DNA of 12,205 bases from Acidobacteriaceae bacterium. Lineage in GTDB: Bacteria > Acidobacteriota > Terriglobia > Terriglobales > Acidobacteriaceae. Positions within the stretch are counted from its first letter, which is position 1. Each line of letters starts with the position of its first letter. The notes under the pieces were generated by a model, which ran no database searches, was not told the DNA's origin, and saw only the letters and a list, made by a program, of their open reading frames with translations. This document shows, one piece after another, positions 1 to 6,883 of the stretch. The position numbers were made by a program, and so were the translations under genes. The stretch is from NCBI GenBank assembly GCA_009781125.1, contig WQYS01000037.1, positions 1-12,205 of the forward strand, read 5' to 3'.

Positions 1-1
1 C

Positions 2-178
<177 letters not shown>

Positions 179-208
179 TAGGTCTGGCCGGAAGTTCGAC
201 ATCGGTAG

Positions 209-228
209 GTCGGGCCTTCAGGCCCGAC
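209..228. repeat. Perfect GC-rich hairpin after the GH1 gene (REP-like or terminator-like)
   Basis: Arms GTCGGGCC (209-216) and GGCCCGAC (221-228) pair perfectly around a TTCA loop, 31 bp after the GH1 stop. No T-run follows on either strand, so it is not a canonical intrinsic terminator. It may act as a factor-dependent stop or mRNA 3'-end stabiliser, or belong to a dispersed palindromic repeat family. Only one copy is seen in this window. Confidence 0.6.
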
Positions 229-270
229 ACCTCTGATGTGTCAACGATCTGGGCTTAGATGTATCCTCTC

Positions 271-379
271 GAATTGTCATTCCGAGTGAAACGAGGAACC
301 TGCTTTTTCTCACCGCGCCGTAGATATCTGTGGCAGCCGGGAAAAAACAGGTCCCTCACTCCGTTCGGGATGACAATTC
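271..379. repeat. Long imperfect inverted repeat between convergent GH1 and GH2 genes
   Basis: The left arm 271-308 and the reverse complement of the right arm 342-379 are both 38 bp and match at 30 positions; all eight differences are transitions. Both begin GAATTGTCAT and end in a T-run. The spacer is 33 bp. The left arm is also 36/38 identical to the complement of 3143-3180, so this is a member of a repeat family rather than a simple terminator. Including a flank at 254-270, similarity to the distal copy extends to 55 bp. As RNA it could fold into one large hairpin and might end transcription from both sides, but its family nature suggests a REP- or MITE-like element. I see no coding sequence in 179-428. 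Confidence 0.8.
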
Positions 380-428
380 AAAAGTGAACAGCTACTCGGA
401 CACTGCTTTAGCCTTCCCTAATTCGCCC

Positions 429-2954
429 TCATCTGACGGATGGTCTCAGGTCAACCTTCTTGGTCGTGATCGTCAACTTTGCCGGAGTCACGCCGCCATC
501 TGTACTGGCTTCGATCTGAATCTCGCCTGCGGTCTTGGTCGATTGCAACAGCACCTGCGCCAGACCGTTAAAGAGAGAGCGCTTCGGCTCGTGGTCGCTC
601 TCCAGACAGTTGGGATCGCCGTTGCCTACGCCGATCAGCGCGCCCGCGCCCGTGACCTTGAAGTTGACGAGGTTCGACGCCCTCGGCACCGCGCGCCCTT
701 CCTTGTCGAGCACGTCGATGGTAATGACAGCAACGTCCTCGCCGTCGGCGTCGATACTCGCGCGGTCGGCGGCCAGCCGCAGCGAGACCGCCGGGCCGGT
801 CGTCTCGCGCCGCTCCGAAAGCACCAGCTTGCCGTCCTTCCAGCCCTTGGCTTCGATAGCGCCCGGCTCGTAGCGCGCCTTCCACTCCAGATGACTCCAC
901 CTGGGAACGCTCTGCTTGCCCAGACTCTTGCCGTTGACCAGCAGCTCCACCTCGTCCAGGTTCGAGTACACCCACACCGGAATCTCGACGCCCTCGCGGC
1001 CCTCCCAGTTCCAGTGCGGGAACAGGTGCAGCACCGGCTCCTTTCCCCACCATGTCTTGAAGTAGTAGAAGACATCCTTGGGGAAGCCGCACATGTCGGT
1101 GATGCCGAACTGCGAATTGATCGACGGCCATCCATAGGGAGTCGGCTCGCCGCGATAGTCGAAGCCCGTCCACGCGAATCCGCCTGCCAGCCACTCGCGC
1201 TCGGCGTAGAACTTCCACCACGTCTCGTTGGTGTAGCCCCACGGAACCGCATTGACGTCATAGGCGCTGAGGATATTGCGGGATGCGTCGGTGAAGTACA
1301 CGCCGCGCGTGCCGGTGTAGCCGGAGGTCTCCGAGCCATAGATCGGCTTGCCCAAATGGTTCTTGCGGTAGCCGTCTATCTTTTCCATGTTGTAGTTGAA
1401 TCCTATGATGTCCAGCGGCAGCGAGACGCCTTTTTCGTTGTCGCCGTTGACGGCAGCCGAGACCACGCGCGTCGGGTCCAGCTCGTGGCAGCGGCGGACC
1501 ATGGACGCTGCGATCTTTTCGCCCTCTTCGGCCATGGGATCCTGCAATATATACTCCTCGTTGCCAATCGACCAGAGGATGATCGATGGTGAGTTGCGGT
1601 AACGCTTCACCATCATTGCCAACTGCTCCAGGCCCTCGGGGCTGGAGCTCATCTGGCGTGTCTCGCACATCATCATCATGCCCATGCGGTCGCAGGCCTC
1701 GACCCACTCCGGCGTAGGAATGTTGTGCGAGGTGCGCACGGCGTTCGAGCCCATCTCGCGCAGCACCGCCAGCCGGAACCACTGCAAGCGGTCGGGCAGC
1801 GCTGCGCCTACTCCGGCGTGATCCTGGTGGTTACACGTGCCTTGAATCTTCAGCGGCTTGCCGTTGAGGAAGAAGCCCTTGTCGGCATCGAAGACCGCCG
1901 TGCGCACGCCGAAGCTGACGCGCTCGGCGTCTCGGACTTTGCCGTCCGACTCTACGGTCACGATGGCCGAGTAGAGGTTCGGTGTATCGACCGACCACAG
2001 CGCAGGATTGTCCAGCCGCGCCGTGGCGGTGAAGGTGACCGCGCCGTCCACGGCGACCGCCTGCGCTGGAGCCTTCGCCGTAGCCACGGTCTTGCCCGAG
2101 GCGTCGAGAATCTTCCAGGTGACGCTGGCGTTTTCGCTCTGCTTGCCCTGGTTGGCCACGATGGTGCCCAGCGAAAGCTCAGCCGAGTTTCCTTTGACCG
2201 CGGAACGCACGTAGCTCTCCCACTTGCCCAGATGCAGGCCGTCGGTCTTGGTGAGCCATACGTGGCGGTAGACGCCCGCGCCCTCGTAGAACCAGCCGTC
2301 GCCCATGCTGGCATCGACGCGCACCACAACATAGTTCTTCGCTCCATACGCCAGGAAGTCGGAGACGTCGAAGCCAAATGAGGTGTAGCCGTGGTCGTTG
2401 CGGCCCACGAAGCAGCCATTCACGAAGACCAGAACGCTGCGAAACGCGCCATCGAAGTTGATCGAGATGCGCCGCCCCAGGTCGCTGGCCGGGATGTCGA
2501 ACTCGCGCCGGTACCAGCCCACGCTGGTCTCCGGATAGCGGCGGCCCAGGGGCTTGTAGCCGTGAGACTGTATGAAGTCATGGTCATCGATCCTGGTATC
2601 GTCGTGCACGAAGGGCAGCTCTACGGCCCAGTCGTGAGGCAGGTTCAGCGCGCGCCACCTGGAGTCGTTGAAGCCCGCCTTGGCAAAGTCGAACTTGCCC
2701 GTCTTGGCGAAGTCGTCCTGCCCGAAGCCGAAGTTGAGGTCGCGGGCCGGGTCCGTCAGGTGTCCAAAGGTGAACTTCCATCCGAAATCGAAGAGCAACT
2801 GCTCGCGCGGAGCGACGGCGGCGATGGCTTCTGCCGAGCCCGGCATCGCCGCATCGACGAGCGCCGCAGCGCGCGCCCATCGAGAGCTGATGGTAGTAGA
2901 AGCAGCCAGGGCCAGGCCGGAGGTGAGCAGGTTACGACGGGAGATCTGAGTCAT
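429..2954 (-). CDS. GH2 family beta-galactosidase-type glycoside hydrolase, Tat-exported
   Basis: An 841-residue retaining glycosidase, likely removing terminal beta-galactosyl residues; beta-glucuronidase or beta-mannosidase activity is possible in this family. The N-terminus has a twin-arginine signal (S5-R6-R7-N-L-L, hydrophobic stretch to about 22, cleavage near WARA around residue 29), so folded export to the periplasm is expected. Domain order: GH2 jelly-roll about 50-235 (LPHDWAVELP near 105, GWYRR 146-150), immunoglobulin-like sandwich about 240-350, TIM barrel about 355-640, DUF4982-like domain about 645-715, and a C-terminal Ig-like GH2 C5-type domain about 725-832 (GNGDP, FNGLAQVLLQS). 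The predicted acid/base is E466 in WSIGNEE and the nucleophile is E542 in YGSETSG; both are present. The start is supported by GAGG seven bases before the ATG. It lies downstream of galK on the same strand but is separated from it by 253 bp carrying a repeat, so it probably has its own promoter. Confidence 0.93.
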   Translation of the reverse strand: MTQISRRNLLTSGLALAASTTISSRWARAAALVDAAMPGSAEAIAAVAPREQLLFDFGWKFTFGHLTDPARDLNFGFGQDDFAKTGKFDFAKAGFNDSRWRALNLPHDWAVELPFVHDDTRIDDHDFIQSHGYKPLGRRYPETSVGWYRREFDIPASDLGRRISINFDGAFRSVLVFVNGCFVGRNDHGYTSFGFDVSDFLAYGAKNYVVVRVDASMGDGWFYEGAGVYRHVWLTKTDGLHLGKWESYVRSAVKGNSAELSLGTIVANQGKQSENASVTWKILDASGKTVATAKAPAQAVAVDGAVTFTATARLDNPALWSVDTPNLYSAIVTVESDGKVRDAERVSFGVRTAVFDADKGFFLNGKPLKIQGTCNHQDHAGVGAALPDRLQWFRLAVLREMGSNAVRTSHNIPTPEWVEACDRMGMMMMCETRQMSSSPEGLEQLAMMVKRYRNSPSIILWSIGNEEYILQDPMAEEGEKIAASMVRRCHELDPTRVVSAAVNGDNEKGVSLPLDIIGFNYNMEKIDGYRKNHLGKPIYGSETSGYTGTRGVYFTDASRNILSAYDVNAVPWGYTNETWWKFYAEREWLAGGFAWTGFDYRGEPTPYGWPSINSQFGITDMCGFPKDVFYYFKTWWGKEPVLHLFPHWNWEGREGVEIPVWVYSNLDEVELLVNGKSLGKQSVPRWSHLEWKARYEPGAIEAKGWKDGKLVLSERRETTGPAVSLRLAADRASIDADGEDVAVITIDVLDKEGRAVPRASNLVNFKVTGAGALIGVGNGDPNCLESDHEPKRSLFNGLAQVLLQSTKTAGEIQIEASTDGGVTPAKLTITTKKVDLRPSVR

Positions 2955-3014
2955 GCAGGATCCTCGAAAGATAGTAGTGGCGGTAACGCGGCCACGGCGG
3001 TTGCAAACCTAATC

Positions 3015-3058
3015 AGCGCCAAAGCGCTCGACCGGTCTGCCTGAGAGCGCGTATACGC
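3015..3058. promoter_or_regulatory. Candidate operator palindromes upstream of the GH2 gene
   Basis: Two short dyads lie 61-104 bp upstream of the GH2 start codon: AGCGC-CAAA-GCGCT at 3015-3028 and the perfect 10-bp palindrome GCGTATACGC at 3049-3058. Such symmetry is compatible with binding of a dimeric regulator, but short palindromes occur by chance in GC-rich DNA. I could not find a convincing -35/-10 pair beside them, so the assignment is tentative. Confidence 0.25.
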
Positions 3059-3142
3059 CATCCAGTTTGTGCGTATCTACGATTACACCTCAGCAGGGAT
3101 AGGTTCGACAACTCCGGCCCCTTCGGCGTCGCCACTCCAGGC

Positions 3143-3197
3143 AAAAAGCAGGTTCCTCGTTTCACTCGAAATGACAACTCGGGTGGATACAGCTAAA
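3143..3197 (-). repeat. Second copy of the dispersed intergenic repeat, directly downstream of galK
   Basis: The reverse complement of 3143-3197 aligns without gaps to 254-308 over 55 bp, with 49 identities; the core 38 bp (3143-3180) matches at 36. It is oriented opposite to the copy at 254-308 and begins 10 bp beyond the galK stop codon. No second arm that would complete a hairpin is evident nearby, so this may be a half-unit of the fuller palindromic element at 271-379. The rest of 2955-3207 shows no coding sequence. Confidence 0.8.
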
Positions 3198-3207
3198 GAG
3201 GAGATGC

Positions 3208-4356
3208 TCAAAACTCGATGGCTCCAGCTCCTTCAACCGCGTCAACGGCGTAGATTTGCGGCTCGGTGCCGGTCGATTTCTGGTATTCGGCGTATACGCT
3301 CTTTGAAAACGCCACTACGCAACTCTCCTCTACGAGCGCCACCATGCAGCCGCCGAAGCCCGCGCCTGCCTGACGCGCTCCGATCACTCCCGGAGCGGCG
3401 TTCATCGCCTGAATCATCGCGTGCATCGCAGGCGCGGTGATCTCGTACAGCTCGGCTGCGCCTCGGAACGATTCGGCGAAAAGATTTTTAATAGCTTCGC
3501 GATTCCCCGCAGTGAGCGCCTCGGCCAGAGCGAGAACGCGCGCGTTCTCTTCGAGAATAAAGCGGCAGCGGCGCATCACCTGATCCGACAGCGTTCCCTT
3601 GTAGCTCTCCAACTGCTCCAGGCTGGAGTCGCGCAACGAAGCGACGCCCATCAGTTTGGCGCCCAGTTCGCAGTCGGCGCGGCGCTCGTCGTACTCCGAT
3701 CCCGCCAGCGAGCGCTTGGCGCGCGTATCGCAGATCACAATGGACATGCCCGGCGCAAGCCGCACCTGGCGGATGGAAAGATCGCGGCAGTCGAGCAGCA
3801 GAGCGCAACCCGCCTGGCCCGCGCATGATGAGAACTGATCCAGAATGCCGCAGTTGACGCCTGCGTACTGATTCTCAGCGCGCTGACATAGCTGCGCCAT
3901 GCGCGCCGGTTCCATCTGCCAACCGCCCAGCTCGCGGAACAGAACGGCGACCGCGCACTCCAATGCCGCCGAGGAGCTCAGCCCGCTGCGCAGCGGAATG
4001 GTCGTGTCGATCACGCCGTCCAGACCGGTCAGCTTATAGCCCTCTTCCTTCAAAACAGCGGCGACGCCGCGAACGTAGCTGGTCCAGTCGCCCGGCTTGG
4101 CGGGCTCGATGGCGTCGATCGGAAAGCTGTCCTCTGCGCCCATAGCCACCGAACGCAGACGCACCACGCCGTCCGTGCGCGGACGCGCGGCAATGACCGT
4201 ATCGCGGCTGATGGGAAGCGTCAGCACGTAGCCGAGGTTGTAATCGGTGTGGCTGCCCATGAGATCGACGCGCCCAGGAGCGCGCACCCATACGCTGGGC
4301 TCGCTGCCAAAGGCCTCTTTGAATGCGGACAGGATGCTTAGATTTCGTTCGTCCAC
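3208..4356 (-). CDS. galK: Galactokinase (GHMP kinase family)
   Basis: A 382-residue cytoplasmic kinase of normal length for GalK, which phosphorylates alpha-D-galactose at O1 with ATP as the first committed step of the Leloir pathway. The three GHMP motifs are present: APGRVDLMGSHTDYN at 26-40, PLRSGLSSSAALE at 121-133 (ATP phosphate loop) and GARQAGAGFGGCMVAL at 326-341. Likely catalytic residues are R29 and D173 (in GILDQF); the sugar-contacting tyrosine appears as Y222 in EYDERRADCE. An oddity is that the usual motif-1 glutamate (GEHTDY) is serine here (S35), which may affect sugar recognition. The start is GTG at 4354-4356, nine bases after a strong AAGGAG. The gene overlaps the upstream UroD-like gene by 19 bp, so the two are probably translationally coupled. 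GalT and GalE partners are not in the window. A relaxed or shifted sugar specificity within the family is possible. Confidence 0.93.
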   Translation of the reverse strand: MDERNLSILSAFKEAFGSEPSVWVRAPGRVDLMGSHTDYNLGYVLTLPISRDTVIAARPRTDGVVRLRSVAMGAEDSFPIDAIEPAKPGDWTSYVRGVAAVLKEEGYKLTGLDGVIDTTIPLRSGLSSSAALECAVAVLFRELGGWQMEPARMAQLCQRAENQYAGVNCGILDQFSSCAGQAGCALLLDCRDLSIRQVRLAPGMSIVICDTRAKRSLAGSEYDERRADCELGAKLMGVASLRDSSLEQLESYKGTLSDQVMRRCRFILEENARVLALAEALTAGNREAIKNLFAESFRGAAELYEITAPAMHAMIQAMNAAPGVIGARQAGAGFGGCMVALVEESCVVAFSKSVYAEYQKSTGTEPQIYAVDAVEGAGAIEF

Positions 4357-5369
4357 GACGGGTAACTCCTTAACATAATTTCCAGGCTTTTCATCGGAAT
4401 GTCTGTCTGCATGCGGTGCGACGGCCCCAGCAGCAGGCCGGTGCCGTCAGCAGCGAGATCGCGAATACAGGCTTCGGTGGCGCTCTTAACCTCTTCCGCC
4501 GTGCCATTCGGAAGCTCATGCTGCGTCGAGATGCCGCCGTAGAAGCTCAGCTTCTTTCCATATTCGCTATAGAGCCATTTGTGTTCCAGCACCTCGGGCT
4601 GCACGGGGTTCAGCGTGGTCAGGCCGATCTCCACCAAGTCCGGCAGAATGGCGCGAATGTCGCCGTCCGAGTGCAGGATCACCGGCAGGCCAGCCTCGCG
4701 GTACGGCGCAAACATCTTTGCCAGACGAGGCTTGATGAATCTGCGCCACATCCTCGCCGAGAACAACAGCGACTTCTGCGCTCCGTAGTCGTCGCCGAAG
4801 TATCCGCCGTCGACACCCGCGGCGACGAATCGATGCGCCAGCGCAACCTGAATCTCCGTGATGCGGTCGAGAATCTCCTCGCACCACTCCGGGCGCTCGC
4901 CCATGTCCATCATGAAGGTCTCGAAGCCGCGCAGGCTCCAGGCACGCTCGAAGAGGCACATGCCCTGATTGGGCACGGAGAAGTGCTGGCAGTTGTCTGC
5001 CTTGATCTTTTCGACGGCCTGATCGAGCAGGCCGCTGGCGGCAGGGTCTGGCCACGGATAGGCGTCAATGTCGATCTGCTCGCGCATGGGCGCGAAGGTG
5101 TGCACGTAGCCCTGCGACTCGGTGCTCCAACCGGCTCCCCACCAGTCGATGCTGGTCTTGCCATCGTCAATCAGTCGGGCGGTGTGGCCGACCTCGACGC
5201 GCAGCAGATGATTTCCCAAAACGCGGTTCAAGTCCGCAACCTGCACGCCGAAGTGCGTGGCAATCATCTGCGCCATGGGAGGCGTCATGTTGATCTGGGT
5301 AGGCAAGCGGTCAACTGGCTCGCGGCGCAGGGCTCGGCGGGTTCTTTCCCGGGGGGTAAGCGTATTCAT
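4338..5369 (-). CDS. Uroporphyrinogen decarboxylase-like (URO-D superfamily) protein of unknown function
   Basis: A 343-residue cytoplasmic protein, full length for the URO-D/COG0407 superfamily, which includes HemE and the corrinoid methyltransferases MtaA and CmuA. It opens with TPRERTRRALRREPVDRLP (residues 5-23), typical of the family. Further typical segments are MCLFERAWSLRGFETFMMDM (137-156), the strand ILHSDGDIRAILPDLVEIG (231-249) followed by LNPVQPE, and LLLGPSHRMQTDIP (312-325). It lacks the RQAGRY tetrapyrrole motif of true HemE, so heme synthesis is unlikely. The zinc site of MtaA-type enzymes (H-x-C) is HSD here (H233, D235), so classic zinc thiolate methyltransfer is also doubtful. 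The start is supported by AAGGA six bases before ATG. It is first in an operon with galK, overlapping it by 19 bp, and is divergent from the AraC regulator, implying a role in sugar catabolism. The reaction is unknown. Confidence 0.85.
   Translation of the reverse strand: MNTLTPRERTRRALRREPVDRLPTQINMTPPMAQMIATHFGVQVADLNRVLGNHLLRVEVGHTARLIDDGKTSIDWWGAGWSTESQGYVHTFAPMREQIDIDAYPWPDPAASGLLDQAVEKIKADNCQHFSVPNQGMCLFERAWSLRGFETFMMDMGERPEWCEEILDRITEIQVALAHRFVAAGVDGGYFGDDYGAQKSLLFSARMWRRFIKPRLAKMFAPYREAGLPVILHSDGDIRAILPDLVEIGLTTLNPVQPEVLEHKWLYSEYGKKLSFYGGISTQHELPNGTAEEVKSATEACIRDLAADGTGLLLGPSHRMQTDIPMKSLEIMLRSYPSWTNEI
4366..4371 (-). promoter_or_regulatory. Ribosome binding site that fixes the galK GTG start
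   Basis: On the minus strand this reads AAGGAG, nine bases before GTG at 4354-4356, and lies inside the 3' end of the UroD-like gene. It supports the GTG rather than a later ATG and suggests ribosomes finishing the upstream gene can restart on galK. Confidence 0.75.
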
Positions 5370-5494
5370 AAGGGTTCCTTAGACTGAGCATACGAAACAG
5401 GAAGGGCAGCGTCTATCAAAAATAACAACAACAGTAGAAAGTTGTACTATGTTAGCTGAGCCAATCAACAGAAAGCCGTTCGCAGGGCCTTTTC
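5370..5494. promoter_or_regulatory. Divergent control region between UroD-like/galK operon and araC-type gene
   Basis: This 125-bp gap separates two start codons facing away from each other and must hold both promoters. It is AT-rich from about 5412 to 5455 against GC-rich coding surroundings. It contains TATCAAAAATA at 5414-5424, which resembles motifs in the receptor upstream region, and the short dyad ACAAC/GTTGT near 5428-5445. TACTAT at 5445-5450 could be a rightward -10, but no clear -35 accompanies it. The arrangement is typical of an AraC-family regulator controlling itself and its divergent target; exact sites are inference. Confidence 0.5.
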
Positions 5495-6475
5495 ATGAAA
5501 GCTGTTCTTGAGCGCGTTGAACATCGAGCAGGGGAGAGCTTCGCTTGCAGTACATGGAACGCCCGGAGCTTCGCATGTCCCTACCACGTGCATCCGGAGA
5601 TTGAGATCAACTATATAGCCAGCAGTTCGGGGCGCGTGCTGGTGGGCGATTTTCTGGAAAACTTTGAAGCCGGATGCCTGGTGCTGCTGGGAGCAGACCT
5701 GCCGCACAGCTTCTTTCACACTCCCCCTGCCAACGCGCCGAAAGACTGGGCGCAGTCCATGTACATTCAATTTTTGCCGGATTGTCTGGGCCCGGAGTTC
5801 TTCAATCTGGCGGGCATGACCGCGGTTCGCAATCTGCTGGAGCGTTCGCAGCGCGGATTGATGTTTCCCATCTCGACGGCGGAGCAGGCCGCGCCGCTGC
5901 TTCAGAAAGCCCTCGAGAGCGAAGGAGCAGAACGGATCGCGTCGCTGCTCTCGCTGCTGCATCTGCTGGCCAGGGCGCAAGGCGTCAAGACGCTGGCCAG
6001 CGCGCAGTTTGCGGCTCCGCAGCCGCTGCGAAGCTCGGAGCGGCTGGCGCGCGCGACCTCCTTTATCCATAAGAACCTGTCGGAGGAGCTGGATCTGAAG
6101 GCAACCGCTCATCATGCAGGCATGAGTCCGCAGGCGTTCAGCCGCTTCTTTCACCGGTGGATGGGAAGAACCTTTGCGGCCTACGTTACCGAGCTCCGCA
6201 TCGGCAGCGCCTGTCAGATGCTTCTGGAGACGGACAAGTCCATTGCCGAGGTATGCTTCGCCAGCGGGTACAGGAATCTATCGAACTTCATACGCCAGTT
6301 TCGCGCCTCCAAGCAGATGACGCCGCGAGAGTTCCGGCAGTCGGGCCTGGCGATGAACCATGGCTCGTCCGGCGCGTCTTCCTCCTCAAAGCATTTGCAC
6401 GGAGCCGGCAGACGGCCGCCGCTATTTAGCGCAGGCACAGGGTTGCGCGAAGACGCGCGCCGGGTAGGCAGTTAA
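5495..6475 (+). CDS. AraC-family transcriptional regulator
   Basis: A 326-residue DNA-binding protein. Residues about 1-95 form a cupin-like AraC sensor domain (PYHVHPEIEINYI at 29-41, GDFLENFEAGCLVLLGADLPH at 51-71), expected to bind a sugar or sugar derivative. A helical linker covers about 105-180. Residues about 183-283 are the double helix-turn-helix AraC/XylS domain: first HTH about LDLKATAHHAGMSPQAFSRFF, second about SIAEVCFASGYRNLSNFIRQF, ending in the typical MTPREFR. After that comes an unusual 40-residue serine-, glycine- and arginine-rich tail with no recognisable fold. Only a weak AGGG precedes the ATG, so the start is probable rather than certain; it gives a normal cupin N-terminus. 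The gene is divergent from the UroD-like/galK operon and upstream of the receptor, making it the likely local activator of both. Confidence 0.92.
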   Translation: MKAVLERVEHRAGESFACSTWNARSFACPYHVHPEIEINYIASSSGRVLVGDFLENFEAGCLVLLGADLPHSFFHTPPANAPKDWAQSMYIQFLPDCLGPEFFNLAGMTAVRNLLERSQRGLMFPISTAEQAAPLLQKALESEGAERIASLLSLLHLLARAQGVKTLASAQFAAPQPLRSSERLARATSFIHKNLSEELDLKATAHHAGMSPQAFSRFFHRWMGRTFAAYVTELRIGSACQMLLETDKSIAEVCFASGYRNLSNFIRQFRASKQMTPREFRQSGLAMNHGSSGASSSSKHLHGAGRRPPLFSAGTGLREDARRVGS

Positions 6476-6560
6476 AGCAGGATGAGGCGTTTCATCGCTT
6501 GATTTCAATGTGTTAGGAATCATTTTTCCTGCAAAGAACTACGAGAAGCAGATCGTGTTC

Positions 6561-6605
6561 TTGCAAGATTTATCAAAAAAGTATAAATTTTAGCTATCAA
6601 TTTAG
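6561..6605 (+). promoter_or_regulatory. Candidate promoter and AraC-type sites for the receptor gene
   Basis: TTGCAA at 6561-6566 and TATAAA at 6582-6587 are 15 bp apart (17 if TAAATT at 6584-6589 is used), a plausible -35/-10 pair. Overlapping them are two direct repeats of the form TATCAAWWWAG at 6571-6581 and 6595-6605, offset by 24 bp. A related TATCAAAAATA lies in the divergent region at 5414-5424. Direct repeats near the -35 are the usual AraC-family target arrangement. Position and pattern are seen; function is inferred. Confidence 0.35.
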
Positions 6606-6876
6606 AAGACAGCGCTTACTCTGGCTAAGTATCTTTCATGCTGAGCTACGAAAAGCATGACTTCATCGCTTTAGTTGACCCTTCCCTGCGCAGGTCGCGG
6701 GAGGATCAACAAGTCTTGTCGAGTTATCTCGGCAGGCTTGAGCCTTGCGGATGCGTTTTTCGTTGTGGTTCGTCAATATGGATATTGCGGACAAGTTCAA
6801 CTTCTGAGGATCGAAGCGATCACAAGACGTTCACGCATTCGAGTGGATAGAGGCCAAGTCTCAACAGATTTTGAAA

Positions 6877-6883
6877 GAGAGGA
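6877..6883 (+). promoter_or_regulatory. Ribosome binding site that fixes the receptor start
   Basis: GAGAGGA lies seven bases before ATG at 6891 and immediately precedes the signal-peptide-bearing reading frame. It argues against the in-frame ATG at 6675, which would add 72 residues of non-signal sequence in front of the export signal. Confidence 0.8.

Noticed and set aside
254..379. CRISPR array or IS terminal repeats
   Set aside because: There are no regularly spaced direct repeats and no transposase frame between or beside the repeat copies; the enclosed gene is an ordinary glycosidase.
330..1592. 420-residue open frame antisense to the GH2 gene
   Set aside because: It lies wholly opposite a well-supported GH2 gene, begins inside the inverted repeat, and its translation is rich in Arg, Ala, Val and His with no domain. 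It is a GC-rich shadow frame.
1619..3623. Identical 15-mer CCAACTGCTCCAGGC at 1619-1633 and 3609-3623
   Set aside because: Both lie in coding sequence and encode Leu-Glu-Gln-Leu in GH2 and GalK; codon preference explains the match better than a repeat.
4338..5369. Annotation of the UroD-like gene as hemE
   Set aside because: The tetrapyrrole-binding RQAGRY segment of true uroporphyrinogen decarboxylase is absent near the N-terminus and the context is sugar catabolism.
4416..5387. 323-residue plus-strand open frame opposite the UroD-like gene
   Set aside because: The minus strand carries clear URO-D family motifs and a good ribosome site. The opposite frame is compositionally biased and unrecognisable.
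6638..6850. 70-residue open frame in the receptor leader
   Set aside because: No ribosome site, no hydrophobic or domain pattern, and an unremarkable length for chance in this DNA.
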